From: Lachnospiraceae bacterium
Lineage (GTDB): Bacteria; Bacillota; Clostridia; Lachnospirales; Lachnospiraceae
Assembly: GCA_031280955.1 (NCBI GenBank)
Contig: JAITGA010000030.1
Coordinates: forward strand, 1 to 64,000
Direction of reading: 5' to 3'
DNA length: 64,000 bases
Part shown: in pieces, positions 41,787-51,070 of the stretch
Layout: the number at the start of each line of letters is the position of its first letter
Numbering within the stretch: position 1 is the stretch's first letter
The notes under the pieces: model-generated
What the model was told of the DNA's origin: nothing
Databases searched by the model: none
Seen by the model: only the letters and a program-made list of their open reading frames with translations
Position numbers and translations under genes: made by a program

Positions 41787-43925
41787 ATGAGACTAGTTGA
41801 CAACCAAGAAAAAATCAATGCTTTTCGAGAACGGGCGCGGGCGTTAGTTGCGCAGATGACCTTACAGGAGAAAGTAGACCAAACCCTGCACAAAGCTCCG
41901 GCGATTCCCCGGTTGGGAATCAAATCATATAACTGGTGGAACGAGGCACTCCACGGCGTTGCCCGTGCCGGTATTGCGACGGTTTTTCCCCAGGCAATAG
42001 GGATGGCGGCAAGCTTTGACGAAGAGTTGCTCGGCGAGGTGGCGGATGCCATCGCCACGGAGGGACGGGCGAAGTTTAATATGCAACAAGCCCACGGTGA
42101 TACCGATATCTACAAGGGACTGACTTTTTGGTCGCCCAATGTCAATATCTTCCGTGACCCCCGTTGGGGACGCGGTCACGAGACATACGGTGAAGACCCA
42201 TTCCTTAGCGGTACACTAGGAGTTAGCTTTATCAACGGTCTGCAAGGTGACGATGAAAATTATTTGAAATCAGCGGCTTGTGCCAAACATTTTGCCGTTC
42301 ATTCCGGTCCTGAGGATTTACGCCACAGCTTCAATGCCGAGGTATCGCAACAAGACCTATACGAAACATACCTGCCCGCCTTTAAGGCTTGTGTAGAAAA
42401 GGGCAAAGTTGAAGCCGTCATGGGAGCTTACAACCGCACCAATGGTGAGCCTTGTTGCGGCAGCAAAACTTTGTTGCAGGATATTCTTCGTGACGAATGG
42501 GGTTTTGCGGGACATGTGGTCAGCGATTGTTGGGCAATCAAGGATTTCCATGAAGCGCATTTGGTCACGAGTACTCCCGTCGAATCGGTGTCAATGGCGA
42601 TGAATAATGGCTGTGACCTTAACTGCGGCAATCTTTTCCATTATCTGAAGCAAGCGGTGGAAGAGGGACGTGTTCCTGAGTCACGGCTTGATGAGGCATT
42701 GGTAAATCTATTTACTGCCCGAATGAAACTGGGCTTTTTCGATGAAGAAACGGCTAATCCTTATAATACCATCACTTATGATGTTGTTGATTCTACGGCA
42801 ATGCGGGAGCTAAATTTGAAAACATCTCTTGCCAGTATTGTACTGCTCAAAAATGACGGCATTTTACCACTTAACAAAGACGGCGGTATCAAGACAATCG
42901 GGGTCATCGGTCCCAATGCCAACAGTCGCGCTGCCTTGGTCGGAAATTACGAGGGGACGGCGGCACGCTATATCACGGTTTTGGAGGGAATACAGGATAT
43001 GGTCGGCGATGACATCCGGGTTTTGACCTCAGAAGCCTGTCATCTTTATAAGACCAAAGCCAGCTTTTTGAGCGAGGAAAACGATCGCTTATCAGAAATG
43101 AAAGAAGTCTGTCGCTTGAGTGATGTCATCATCGCTTGCATGGGACTGGATGCAACCCTAGAGGGTGAGGAGGGTGACACAGGGAATGAATATGGTAGCG
43201 GTGACAAACCCAACCTTGACCTCCCCGGCAGACAGCAGCTTGTCCTTGAAGAAATAGTAAAAAGCGGCAAGCCGGCGATTTTGATTATCCTTTCCGGCAG
43301 TGCCCTTGCCGTCAACTATGCCGATCGCCATTTCGGGGCAGTCGTGCAAGGATGGTATCCCGGAGCGCAGGGTGGAAAGGCAATCGCCAAAATATTGTTT
43401 GGTGAAAATAGTCCTGAGGGGAAGCTTCCGCTCACGTTTTATCGCGGACTGGAGGATTTGCCCGAGTTTACCGACTATAATATGCAAAACCGCACCTACC
43501 GTTATATGAAGTTTGACCCCCTTTACCCGTTTGGTTATGGGCTTTCATACGCTGATATAACTGTCGATGAAGTGGTGGCTGACAGCATGACAGCAGGAGC
43601 AGAAGGTATAAATATCACGGTAAAAGTCCGTAATAACAGCAAGATGAAAGCAGCGGAAACGATTCAGGCTTATGTCAAAATAGTCCGTGAGGATACTCCC
43701 AATGCCCAGCTGAAAGGAATCAAAAAGGTGAGGCTTGAAGCAGGAGAGGAAAAAGAAGTGACTATCCACTTACCAAGGGAGTCATTCGGTCTGTATGATG
43801 TAAACGGTGTTTTCGTTGTTGATAGTGGTGAAGCTGAAATCTATATCGGTGGTCAAGCTCCGGGACGCAGAAGTGAGGAATTGACAGGGAAAAAAGTAAG
43901 AGTGATGAAAGTGAACGTGGTATAA
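41787..43925 (+). CDS. GH3 beta-xylosidase-like glycosidase
   Basis: The GH3 N-terminal barrel carries RDPRWGRGHETYGEDP (about 123-138) and the nucleophile D247 in HVVSDCWAI. The second domain (from about 340) and the C-terminal fibronectin-III-like domain (about 595-690) are present. The sequence style matches GH3 beta-xylosidases. I chose the ATG at 41787, with GGGGGA 6 bases upstream. The ATG at 41754 lies immediately after the TATAAT and could not be in the transcript. 713 residues, no signal peptide. It probably trims imported xylo-oligosaccharides to xylose. An arabinofuranosidase or glucosidase activity cannot be excluded. Confidence 0.93.
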   Translation: MRLVDNQEKINAFRERARALVAQMTLQEKVDQTLHKAPAIPRLGIKSYNWWNEALHGVARAGIATVFPQAIGMAASFDEELLGEVADAIATEGRAKFNMQQAHGDTDIYKGLTFWSPNVNIFRDPRWGRGHETYGEDPFLSGTLGVSFINGLQGDDENYLKSAACAKHFAVHSGPEDLRHSFNAEVSQQDLYETYLPAFKACVEKGKVEAVMGAYNRTNGEPCCGSKTLLQDILRDEWGFAGHVVSDCWAIKDFHEAHLVTSTPVESVSMAMNNGCDLNCGNLFHYLKQAVEEGRVPESRLDEALVNLFTARMKLGFFDEETANPYNTITYDVVDSTAMRELNLKTSLASIVLLKNDGILPLNKDGGIKTIGVIGPNANSRAALVGNYEGTAARYITVLEGIQDMVGDDIRVLTSEACHLYKTKASFLSEENDRLSEMKEVCRLSDVIIACMGLDATLEGEEGDTGNEYGSGDKPNLDLPGRQQLVLEEIVKSGKPAILIILSGSALAVNYADRHFGAVVQGWYPGAQGGKAIAKILFGENSPEGKLPLTFYRGLEDLPEFTDYNMQNRTYRYMKFDPLYPFGYGLSYADITVDEVVADSMTAGAEGINITVKVRNNSKMKAAETIQAYVKIVREDTPNAQLKGIKKVRLEAGEEKEVTIHLPRESFGLYDVNGVFVVDSGEAEIYIGGQAPGRRSEELTGKKVRVMKVNVV

Positions 43926-43957
43926 ATATCCAAAGTGTCATGAACATTATCAATAAA

Positions 43958-43993
43958 AAATAACCGCCCCATATACGAGGGCGGTTATTTTTC
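43958..43993 (+). terminator. Intrinsic terminator after the GH3 gene
   Basis: AAATAACCGCCC (43958-43969) pairs perfectly with GGGCGGTTATTT (43979-43990) and ends in a T-run. It is 33 bases after the stop. Confidence 0.92.
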
Positions 43994-44155
43994 TGTAACC
44001 CGTAATAACACTATTGCGAATTCCCATATAAATCGAACTTAACATAAATCGAACTTACATAAAAGAAAAGGCATGTCGTATTATTTTCTCAGGCGGGAAA
44101 CTGTAAATCGCTCTAGATATGCGAGATGACATATTTCGCCTTGGAATTAGTCGGA

Positions 44156-44356
44156 TTAAAGTTTTCTGACGTTGACAGCTTGTGGGCCTTTCTCGCCATT
44201 GACAACTTCAAACTCGACGGCTGCGCCTTCTTCCAAAGACTTGAAACCGTCCATGACCAATCCTGAGTAATGTACGAATACATCACTACCTTGCTCATCA
44301 GAGATGAAGCCGTAACCTTTTTGGTTGTTAAACCATTTGACCGTACCTTGTTTCAT
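44156..44356 (-). CDS. cspA: Cold-shock domain protein
   Basis: A 66-residue nucleic-acid chaperone of the CspA family. RNP1 KGYGFI and RNP2 VFVHYS motifs are present, and the start [18 protein letters not shown] is typical. I chose the ATG at 44356 with GGAGG 7 bases upstream. Upstream in-frame residues are not conserved. It stands convergent to GH3, and its own promoter gives a leader of about 50 bases. Its role is general RNA handling at low temperature or in stationary phase. It has no direct link to the xylan genes. Confidence 0.96.
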   Translation of the reverse strand: MKQGTVKWFNNQKGYGFISDEQGSDVFVHYSGLVMDGFKSLEEGAAVEFEVVNGEKGPQAVNVRKL

Positions 44357-44413
44357 TGTACTTCCTCCAAATAATATAGCTATGGCCGCCTTATACGACC
44401 GTGCAACAATGAA

Positions 44414-44442
44414 AGAATAACACATCTTTTGATAAATGTAAA
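44414..44442 (-). promoter_or_regulatory. Promoter of cspA
   Basis: On the minus strand TTTACA (44442-44437) and TATTCT (44419-44414) are 17 bases apart. It would give a leader of about 50 bases before the ATG. Confidence 0.65.
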
Positions 44443-44484
44443 GAGCAAAGGGAAAAGATGTTGTAATTTGTTATTAACAAGGTA

Positions 44485-44506
44485 AATGGACTGCTTCGGC
44501 ATACAT
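44485..44506 (+). repeat. Dispersed hairpin repeat, truncated copy 3
   Basis: ATGGACTGCTTCGGCATAC matches the left half of copies 1 and 2 and then diverges. The right arm with GCAATGAC is missing. Confidence 0.6.
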
Positions 44507-44524
44507 TAGTTATAGAATTTCTTG

Positions 44525-44554
44525 TTGACATTTCGACCAAAATGTGGATAAATA
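44525..44554 (+). promoter_or_regulatory. Probable promoter of the second toxin/antitoxin pair
   Basis: A perfect TTGACA (44525-44530) is followed after 18 bases by TAAATA (44549-44554). The antitoxin start is 39 bases further on. Confidence 0.6.
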
Positions 44555-44593
44555 GGCTATACAACCACTATTCTGATAAAGAGGGTTAATTTC

Positions 44594-44824
44594 ATGGAAT
44601 ATATCAGTAAAACAATAGGTAGTTCGGCATTGGACGGCATTTTTGAAATCCCGCCTATGCTCCGTAATAGAACAGTACAAGTGATTGTTTTGCCTGTCGA
44701 TAACGCTATATCAGAACAAGCAAAACCTAAAAAACGTCCTCTTGGCTTTGCCAAAGGTGCGGAAGTGCCGGACAGCTTTTTCGAGCCATTATCTGAGGAG
44801 GAATTACAAGCATGGGGTCTATAA
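44594..44824 (+). CDS. VapB-like antitoxin of a PIN module
   Basis: A 76-residue protein with a short beta/helix N-terminus (IPPMLRNRTVQVIVLP) resembling DUF2281-type antitoxins, and a tail LGFAKGAEVPDSFFEPL, SEEELQAWGL of the type that binds PIN toxins. GAGGGT lies 7 bases before the ATG. The toxin start lies inside its last codons (13-base overlap). It should repress its own promoter at 44525-44554. It shares almost no sequence with the other antitoxin in the window apart from the tail style. Confidence 0.85.
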   Translation: MEYISKTIGSSALDGIFEIPPMLRNRTVQVIVLPVDNAISEQAKPKKRPLGFAKGAEVPDSFFEPLSEEELQAWGL

Positions 44825-45210
44825 AGTATCTGCTTGACACTCATACTTTTCTATGGGCTGTGCGTGGAAGTCCGAAATTGAGTGAAACAGCCGCAAAAGT
44901 AATAGAAGATATGAGTGTGCAAATATATCTTTCTGCCGTGAGTGCATACGAAATTAGAAATAAACATCGTATAGGCAAACTGCGTGAATTTGACGATATA
45001 GCAAAGAATTATTTCAATTTTGTGAAAACATTAGACGTTCTTCCTTTGCCTATCAGCGATGAACACGCTCATTTTGCGGGTGATTTTGAATGGGAACACC
45101 GCGACCCTTTTGATAGGCTTTTGGCGGCACAGGCTAAAATTGAAAACATGACCTTAATCACAAACGACCCTGCTTTCAAGGAATTACTGTGGGTATCACG
45201 GTTATGGTAA
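44812..45210 (+). CDS. PIN-domain toxin (VapC-like), second copy
   Basis: A 132-residue PIN ribonuclease: KYLLDTHTFLWAV at the start, LSAVSAYEIRNKHRIGKL, DPFDRLLAAQA and TNDPAF near the end, giving the usual acidic active-site set. GAGGAGG in the antitoxin gene precedes its start. It belongs to the same subgroup as the toxin at 21071-21457, but its antitoxin differs. The module lies between the GH3 and GH43 genes, so it may have inserted into the xylan region. Confidence 0.93.
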   Translation: MGSIKYLLDTHTFLWAVRGSPKLSETAAKVIEDMSVQIYLSAVSAYEIRNKHRIGKLREFDDIAKNYFNFVKTLDVLPLPISDEHAHFAGDFEWEHRDPFDRLLAAQAKIENMTLITNDPAFKELLWVSRLW

Positions 45211-45266
45211 AATTACACTGCTCATTCATCGGGCAGGGATCAAAATAAAACTTACAGGAGCATAAA

Positions 45267-47072
45267 ATGAAAAAACTCATCTGCAATCCCCTCAATCTCG
45301 AATACCGTTATCAAATGCGTGAGGGTAAGGATTTGGACGGAAATACGAAGATTATTGCTTACCGTGAAGCCGCCGACCCGACCCTTATCGTATTTAATGG
45401 CAACTACTTGATGTTTGCTTCGATGTCGGGCGGTTTTTGGTATTCGGATGATTTGTATGAATGGCACTTCAAACTGACTCCCGAACTGCCGAATTATGAT
45501 TATGCCCCTGATGTGCAAGTGATAGACGGTGCGGTGGTTTTTTGTGCTTCACGAGCTAATGAGAATTGTTCATTTTACCGTAGTGCCAATCCCATTCTCG
45601 AGCCATTTACCGCTATCGCTGAGAGCTTTCCTTTTTGGGATCCCCACCTCTTCCATGATGATGACAAGCGGCTCTATTTATACTGGGGTTGCTCCAATCG
45701 TGAACCTATATATGGTATCGAGCTTGACCCGCAAACATTTACTCCTATCTCTGCGAAGACATCGCTGATATATGAAGATGAAGAAGCCAAGCTCTGGGAA
45801 AGGAACGGGGAAAACAACGGTATCGTATTGTCATGCGACCCGGGGGCTGTTCCTTTTTGGAATCAACAAGCAAAGCCATATATTGAAGGGCCTTATGTGA
45901 CGAAACATAACGGGTGTTATTATTTACAATACGCGGCTCCGGGGACAGAGCATAATGTATATGCTGACGGTGTTTATGTTGCTTCCTCACCGCTCGGCCC
46001 TTATCAGTATCAAGAACACAACCCTTTTTCCTCAAAACCCGGCGGCTTCATCCACGGTGCGGGGCATGGCAGTACTTTTGCGGACAAATGGGGTAATCTA
46101 TGGCATGTATCTACAATGCGCATTAGTGTAAATGAGATGTTTGAACGGCGAATCGGTCTTTTCCCCTGTGCAATAGACGCTGATGGGGTGATGTACTGTA
46201 ATCAACACTTTGCCGATTTCCCTTTTTATCTTCCTGAGGAAAAGGTGGCTGATACCAACAGTCTTTTGCCGCCGTTTATGCTACTTTCATATGACAAAAA
46301 AGTAACTGCCTCCTCGGCAGCGGCAGGACATGAAGCCGAAAAAAGTGCCAATGAAGATATAAGAGAGTGGTGGGCGGCTCAGATTAGCGGTGAAGATGAG
46401 TGGCTGGCGATGGACTTGGGTGACAGTCATCAAGTCGCTGCGATACAAGTAAACTTTGCCGACCATCAGGTCTCACCGCCGTGGAGTAAGGCTGAGACGG
46501 CATCCCTGAGTTCTGAAGAAAACGAGCAAAAAAATAATTACCAAGAAGCAGTAGCAAAGCACGGGCGTTATATTGAGGTAAATCCGAAAAGCAGCGAATA
46601 CATCCTTGAAGGGTCTTTGGACGGTATCGAATGGGAGCTTATAGCTGACCGCAGCGGGAATGGGGGAAAAGTCCGTGATTATGCCCATGATTTGGTGGTT
46701 CTCGAAAACCCGTTACAGTTGCGCCATCTTCGTATTAGCAAGATGAAACTGTCATATAATGCGATACCTGCTATCAGCGGTCTGCGTGTTTTTGGAAATG
46801 GACAGGGTTTGCCACCTGCCAAGGTTGAGGATATCAAGGCAGGGCGGGAAGCAGGCGGTGATATTTCGCTCAAATGGCAAGCAGTAGCGGGGGCAACAGG
46901 ATACAATGTCCGCTATGGTGTGCAGAGCGACAAGCTCTATTCTAGCTGGATAGTTTTTGACAGTACTGAGTTGGTACTTTCCACCATCAACCATAACACA
47001 TGTTATTTTATTGCCGTTGATAGTTTCAATGAAAATGGAGTGACAAAGGGAACTCATTTCTCGGTGAGTTGA
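45267..47072 (+). CDS. GH43 glycosidase with C-terminal F5/8- and FN3-like domains
   Basis: The five-bladed propeller domain (1-about 325) shows the GH43 triad D37 (AADPTL), D125 (FWDPHLF) and E207 (YIEGPYV). A discoidin/F5-8-type domain (about 345-510) and a fibronectin-III-like domain (about 515-601) follow. GH43 enzymes with this layout act as xylosidases or arabinofuranosidases. There is no signal peptide, which suggests action on imported fragments. AGGAGC lies before the ATG. Its end overlaps the convergent MATE gene by 19 bases. The exact substrate is uncertain. Confidence 0.88.
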   Translation: MKKLICNPLNLEYRYQMREGKDLDGNTKIIAYREAADPTLIVFNGNYLMFASMSGGFWYSDDLYEWHFKLTPELPNYDYAPDVQVIDGAVVFCASRANENCSFYRSANPILEPFTAIAESFPFWDPHLFHDDDKRLYLYWGCSNREPIYGIELDPQTFTPISAKTSLIYEDEEAKLWERNGENNGIVLSCDPGAVPFWNQQAKPYIEGPYVTKHNGCYYLQYAAPGTEHNVYADGVYVASSPLGPYQYQEHNPFSSKPGGFIHGAGHGSTFADKWGNLWHVSTMRISVNEMFERRIGLFPCAIDADGVMYCNQHFADFPFYLPEEKVADTNSLLPPFMLLSYDKKVTASSAAAGHEAEKSANEDIREWWAAQISGEDEWLAMDLGDSHQVAAIQVNFADHQVSPPWSKAETASLSSEENEQKNNYQEAVAKHGRYIEVNPKSSEYILEGSLDGIEWELIADRSGNGGKVRDYAHDLVVLENPLQLRHLRISKMKLSYNAIPAISGLRVFGNGQGLPPAKVEDIKAGREAGGDISLKWQAVAGATGYNVRYGVQSDKLYSSWIVFDSTELVLSTINHNTCYFIAVDSFNENGVTKGTHFSVS

Positions 47073-48415
47073 CGTTTACAGTAGTGGTAAGCAGGAATCA
47101 AGAACATATCGGCGAGTAGCCATGCCAATGGACTGGCGAAAGCAGCTCCGACGAAGCCGAAAAGGGGAACGAGGATAAATGCCGCCATTGTTCGGGCAAT
47201 TAGCTCACATACCCCGGCAATAATTGCCAACATTCCATAACCCATGCCTTGAATCATGAAGCGATAGATATTGACCAAGGCAAGGGGGATATAAAAAGCT
47301 GCCATTATCCGCAAATACAAAGTGGCATTGTCGAGAACATACGCCTCTGAGGGGTCAACAAAAATCATCGTCATGTTTCTGCCAAAGACAAAGATGATGG
47401 CGTAGGCGGCGATAGAGTAAAGGCAAGCGAGGGTGACGCTGGCTTTTAGTCCTGCATCAAGACGGTCAAGCCGTCCGGCACCGACATTTTGCCCGGCATA
47501 TGTCGTCATGGCATTGCCAAGAGTCTCGAAAGGAACGCTGAAAAAGACACTGACCCTGATCGCGGCGGCAACGGAGGCGGCAGCAGCTGAGCCAAGGGTA
47601 TTGACAGCTGATTGGAGGATAACAGAGCCAATCGCCGTAATCGAGTATTGGATACCCATCGGAATTGCCATTTTGCATGATGTCTTCGCCAAATCAGATT
47701 GCCACCGCCATTCATCCTTTTTTAGCCGCAGTATCGGAAACTTTCTGATAAGAATGATCAGACACAGTAGCCCCGAGATAAGCTGTGAGATATTAGTCGA
47801 GTATGCTACCCCGGCAGTTCCGCCATCAATAAAGACGACAAACAAAAACGACAAAAGCAGATGAATGACCGTTGATACCATCAGTATTTTCATCGGTGTT
47901 TTCGAATCGCCGATCGAACGCATGATTCCGGCGGCAAAGTTATACAAAAAGACGGTAGGAATCCCGCAAAAGAGAATGAGCATATATGAATATGAGTGTT
48001 CGTATATATCAGCGGGGGTACGCATTGCCGTGAGTATTGCCTCGCAGAAAATGACCGTGAGCGCAGTAAGGATAATAGTGAAGATAATCGAAAGCCAGAC
48101 GCCATTGGCGATGAAACGCCGCATCATTTCATAATCACCGGCACCGAATTTCTGGGCAACGGGAATGGCAAGACCGCTGCAAAGACCGACACACAGACCG
48201 ATGGTCATAAAGTTGATGCCTCCGGTCACACCGACACCCGCAAAAGCCTCAACCCCAATAAAGCGACCAACGACAATCATTGACACGACATTATAGAACT
48301 GTTGCATCAAAAAACCCAAAAGCAGCGGTAAGGAAAACCCGAGAATGAGGCGCATTGGCGGTCCCTCGGTCATATTACGGGTTGTATCCTTAGTAGTAAC
48401 ACGGTCATCGTCCAT
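47054..48415 (-). CDS. MATE family efflux transporter
   Basis: A 453-residue membrane protein with about twelve segments. The repeated motifs MIVVGRFIGVEAFAGVGVTG and GAGDYEMMRRFIANGV in the first half and TYAGQNVGAGRLDRLDAG in the second half are typical of MATE (DinF/NorM) exporters. These expel drugs or metabolites with sodium or protons. The gene runs convergent to GH43 and divergent from the ABC exporter. A TATACT box lies about 10 bases before the ATG, with GTAGGG close to the start. The substrate cannot be told from the sequence. Confidence 0.94.
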   Translation of the reverse strand: MDDDRVTTKDTTRNMTEGPPMRLILGFSLPLLLGFLMQQFYNVVSMIVVGRFIGVEAFAGVGVTGGINFMTIGLCVGLCSGLAIPVAQKFGAGDYEMMRRFIANGVWLSIIFTIILTALTVIFCEAILTAMRTPADIYEHSYSYMLILFCGIPTVFLYNFAAGIMRSIGDSKTPMKILMVSTVIHLLLSFLFVVFIDGGTAGVAYSTNISQLISGLLCLIILIRKFPILRLKKDEWRWQSDLAKTSCKMAIPMGIQYSITAIGSVILQSAVNTLGSAAAASVAAAIRVSVFFSVPFETLGNAMTTYAGQNVGAGRLDRLDAGLKASVTLACLYSIAAYAIIFVFGRNMTMIFVDPSEAYVLDNATLYLRIMAAFYIPLALVNIYRFMIQGMGYGMLAIIAGVCELIARTMAAFILVPLFGFVGAAFASPLAWLLADMFLIPAYHYCKRQLTEK

Positions 48416-48490
48416 GCCCTACAGTATAGAGCCGCTTTTCCCAAAATGCAAGAAGCAAGAGGACTACTTATCTTTTCGCTTATCTTTTTA

Positions 48491-48519
48491 TTGCATTTGT
48501 CACCCCCCTCATGTTATTA
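48491..48519 (+). promoter_or_regulatory. Promoter of the ABC exporter
   Basis: TTGCAT (48491-48496) and TTATTA (48514-48519) are 17 bases apart, ahead of the ATPase gene. Confidence 0.55.
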
Positions 48520-48553
48520 TTAGCATGGTGTATTAGCGATGGGGGAAAAACAA

Positions 48554-49444
48554 ATGAGCGAAATTATCAATGTAAATGGTCTGACGAAGAACTATGGTAG
48601 TTTTACGGCTCTAAGCGGTGTTGATTTATCCGTTAAGCCGGGAGAGGTGTATGGTTTCATCGGCCCTAATGGAGCAGGAAAAACAACAACAATCCGTATT
48701 TTGCTGGGTATCCTTAAAGCAAACAGCGGTGATGTCAGCGTGTTTGGCAAAGATGCTTGGAAGGATGCAGTTGAAATCCATGAAAACATCGCCTATGTTC
48801 CCGGTGATGTGAATCTTTGGTCAAATTTGACCGGAGGTGAGGTTATTGACCTTTTTGTCCGTCTCCGCAAGGGATATAATGAAAGTAAGAAGAATGAATT
48901 GATTGAACGCTTTGACCTTGACCCGACCAAAAAGTGCCGTACATACTCAAAGGGTAATCGTCAGAAAGTTGCCTTGATTGCCGCCTTTTCATCGGCTGCC
49001 GACCTTTATATCCTTGATGAGCCGACCTCGGGACTTGACCCTTTGATGGAAAGAATATTCCAAGACTGTGTTGCCGAGGTGAAAAACGAGGGCAAAGCAG
49101 TATTTTTGTCAAGTCACATCTTGCAGGAAGTGGAACGGCTTTGTGACAAAGTAAGTATTATCCGTGACGGCTTGATTATAGAAACGGGGACGATGGCGGA
49201 GCTAAGGCATCTGACCCGCACCAGTGTTACGGTTACTACTGAACGTCCGGTAACGGGTCTGGAGCATGTGGCGGGTGTCCACGATATCCGCTTGACGGAA
49301 ACTGACCTTACATTTGCGATAGATACCAAGGAAATCAATTCAGCATTGACTTTCCTGACCGGTTTTGGCGTTAGCAAAATCGGTGTATCCCCGCCGACAC
49401 TTGAAGAATTGTTCATGAGTCACTACGAAAATACCAGAGGTTAG
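48554..49444 (+). CDS. ABC exporter ATP-binding protein
   Basis: A 296-residue ATPase with Walker A GPNGAGKTTT, the signature region TYSKGNRQKVALIAAF, Walker B LYILDEPTSGLDP and the H-loop SSHIL. It pairs with the permease that starts 12 bases downstream. I chose the ATG at 48554, which has GGGGGA 7 bases upstream, over the ATG at 48539. The C-terminal 80 residues form the usual accessory domain of ABC-2 type exporters. It is probably a drug or peptide exporter. Confidence 0.94.
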   Translation: MSEIINVNGLTKNYGSFTALSGVDLSVKPGEVYGFIGPNGAGKTTTIRILLGILKANSGDVSVFGKDAWKDAVEIHENIAYVPGDVNLWSNLTGGEVIDLFVRLRKGYNESKKNELIERFDLDPTKKCRTYSKGNRQKVALIAAFSSAADLYILDEPTSGLDPLMERIFQDCVAEVKNEGKAVFLSSHILQEVERLCDKVSIIRDGLIIETGTMAELRHLTRTSVTVTTERPVTGLEHVAGVHDIRLTETDLTFAIDTKEINSALTFLTGFGVSKIGVSPPTLEELFMSHYENTRG

Positions 49445-49456
49445 AAAGGAGTCCTT

Positions 49457-51061
49457 ATGTTCGCTGGCAATATTATTCTATGTAAGCTTATTCTCCGCCG
49501 CGATTGGCTGCGGATTCTGATCTGGTTCGTGGTAATGGCAGCTTTGGTGCTTGGTTTTGGCAGTGCCATCAATGAGATAGTTGGAACTGATGAATCACTA
49601 GCAAATATGACGGTGATGATGGCTAATCCGGCAATGGTTGCGATGATGGGACAGACTTATTTCACCGCCGACGGGGTCATGACAATAGGTTCGATATATG
49701 CGACGATGATGTTGGTCTGGTCAGCACTTTTCATGGGTATCATGAACATCTTCCATGTTGTCCGTCATACCCGTGCCGATGAAGAGCGTGGTCGGATTGA
49801 AGTTATCCGCTCCCTCCCGGTGGGGCGTTTGTCGAGTCTTTCTTCCACCATGACCGTGGCAGTGGCTATGAATGTAATATTTGCAGTATTGCTGGGTCTG
49901 GGACTTTCCGTAGTCGGTACAGGTGGGATGGAGGATCTCGGCGGGGCAATGATGTTCGGTTGCCAGATAGGGGTTGCCGGACTCGCTTTTGCAGTCATTA
50001 CGGCGATTTTTTGCCAGATTTGCTCTAATCCCCGCACGGCGATGGGATTTTCGTTTTTTGTCTTGATTATGATGTATATGATTCGTGCCGCCGCCGATAT
50101 GCAGGAAAACATCGTTCTTAGTATTATTTCCCCGCTCGGAATCATTCAAATGTCGAAGGTTTATGTCGAGAACCTGCTGTGGCCGGCATTGCTTTCATTG
50201 GCATTTAGTGTTGTCGGCGCAGGATTGGCATTTTATCTTTGCTCGGCGCGTGATATGGGTGCCGGACTTGTTGCTCCCAAACCGGGCAAACGTGATGCCG
50301 CTCCTTATCTTTCCAGTCCGCGGGGGTTGGCGTGGCGTTTACTCAAAACCCCGTTTATCATCTGGGCAATTGCCATTCCCTCCTTGTCAATGAGTTACGG
50401 CTCTATCATGGGAGATATTGAAACCTTTATCGAGTCGATTCCTGCCCTACAGGAAATGACCGGCGGCGATCCTTTGATACTGGTCGGTTTTTTCATGGTT
50501 TTGATGGCATTGATGGTAACGATACCCAGTATTCAATTTTTATTAAAAGCACGTTCCCAGGAAAGCGGCGGCTATGCTGAACATATCCTTGCCCGTGCTG
50601 CCTCACGTTATGACCAACTCAGCGGGTATTTCATCATCGCCTTGGTGTGCGGCGTGCTGATGCCCTTCCTCAATAGTGTTGGTTTTTGGCTTGCTTGTTA
50701 CGCCACGATGGATGATCCCCTTGCTTTTAGCAGTATCTTGGTGACTTGCATGATTTACACCCCGGCGGTACTTTTCATGCTGGGTCTGGCGATGATTTTA
50801 CTCGCTTACCTGCCGGAGCGGACTTCGATAGTATGGATGTATATGGGTTATTCATTTGCCGTTCTCTATCTGGGAGCGTTGATGGGGTTGCCGGAGTGGC
50901 TTTCATACCTTAGTCCTTTTGGATTGATACCGCAATTACCGGCTGATGAGGTGACGGGTGCGTCAGTTTTGTTGATGGTGATTTTGACTGTGGCGGCGGC
51001 AACGATGTATGTCCTTGGTTTCAAAGGTTATCGTGACCGTGACATGAAATTTTCGCACTGA
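49457..51061 (+). CDS. ABC-2 type exporter permease
   Basis: A 534-residue membrane protein with two halves of about six segments each, resembling the large fused permeases of polyketide-antibiotic-type exporters. The start ILCKLILRRDWLRILIWF and the VVRHTRADEERGRIEVIRSLPVGR loop are typical. AGAAAGGAG lies before the ATG. It forms an exporter with the ATPase upstream. The substrate is unknown. The cysteine desulfurase gene follows after nine bases, so all four genes may share a transcript. Confidence 0.9.
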   Translation: MFAGNIILCKLILRRDWLRILIWFVVMAALVLGFGSAINEIVGTDESLANMTVMMANPAMVAMMGQTYFTADGVMTIGSIYATMMLVWSALFMGIMNIFHVVRHTRADEERGRIEVIRSLPVGRLSSLSSTMTVAVAMNVIFAVLLGLGLSVVGTGGMEDLGGAMMFGCQIGVAGLAFAVITAIFCQICSNPRTAMGFSFFVLIMMYMIRAAADMQENIVLSIISPLGIIQMSKVYVENLLWPALLSLAFSVVGAGLAFYLCSARDMGAGLVAPKPGKRDAAPYLSSPRGLAWRLLKTPFIIWAIAIPSLSMSYGSIMGDIETFIESIPALQEMTGGDPLILVGFFMVLMALMVTIPSIQFLLKARSQESGGYAEHILARAASRYDQLSGYFIIALVCGVLMPFLNSVGFWLACYATMDDPLAFSSILVTCMIYTPAVLFMLGLAMILLAYLPERTSIVWMYMGYSFAVLYLGALMGLPEWLSYLSPFGLIPQLPADEVTGASVLLMVILTVAAATMYVLGFKGYRDRDMKFSH

Positions 51062-51070
51062 GGACTATAA

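Noticed and set aside
47433..47864. 143-codon plus-strand frame opposite the MATE gene
   Set aside because: It is a shadow of a well-supported membrane transporter and has no ribosome site or known motif.
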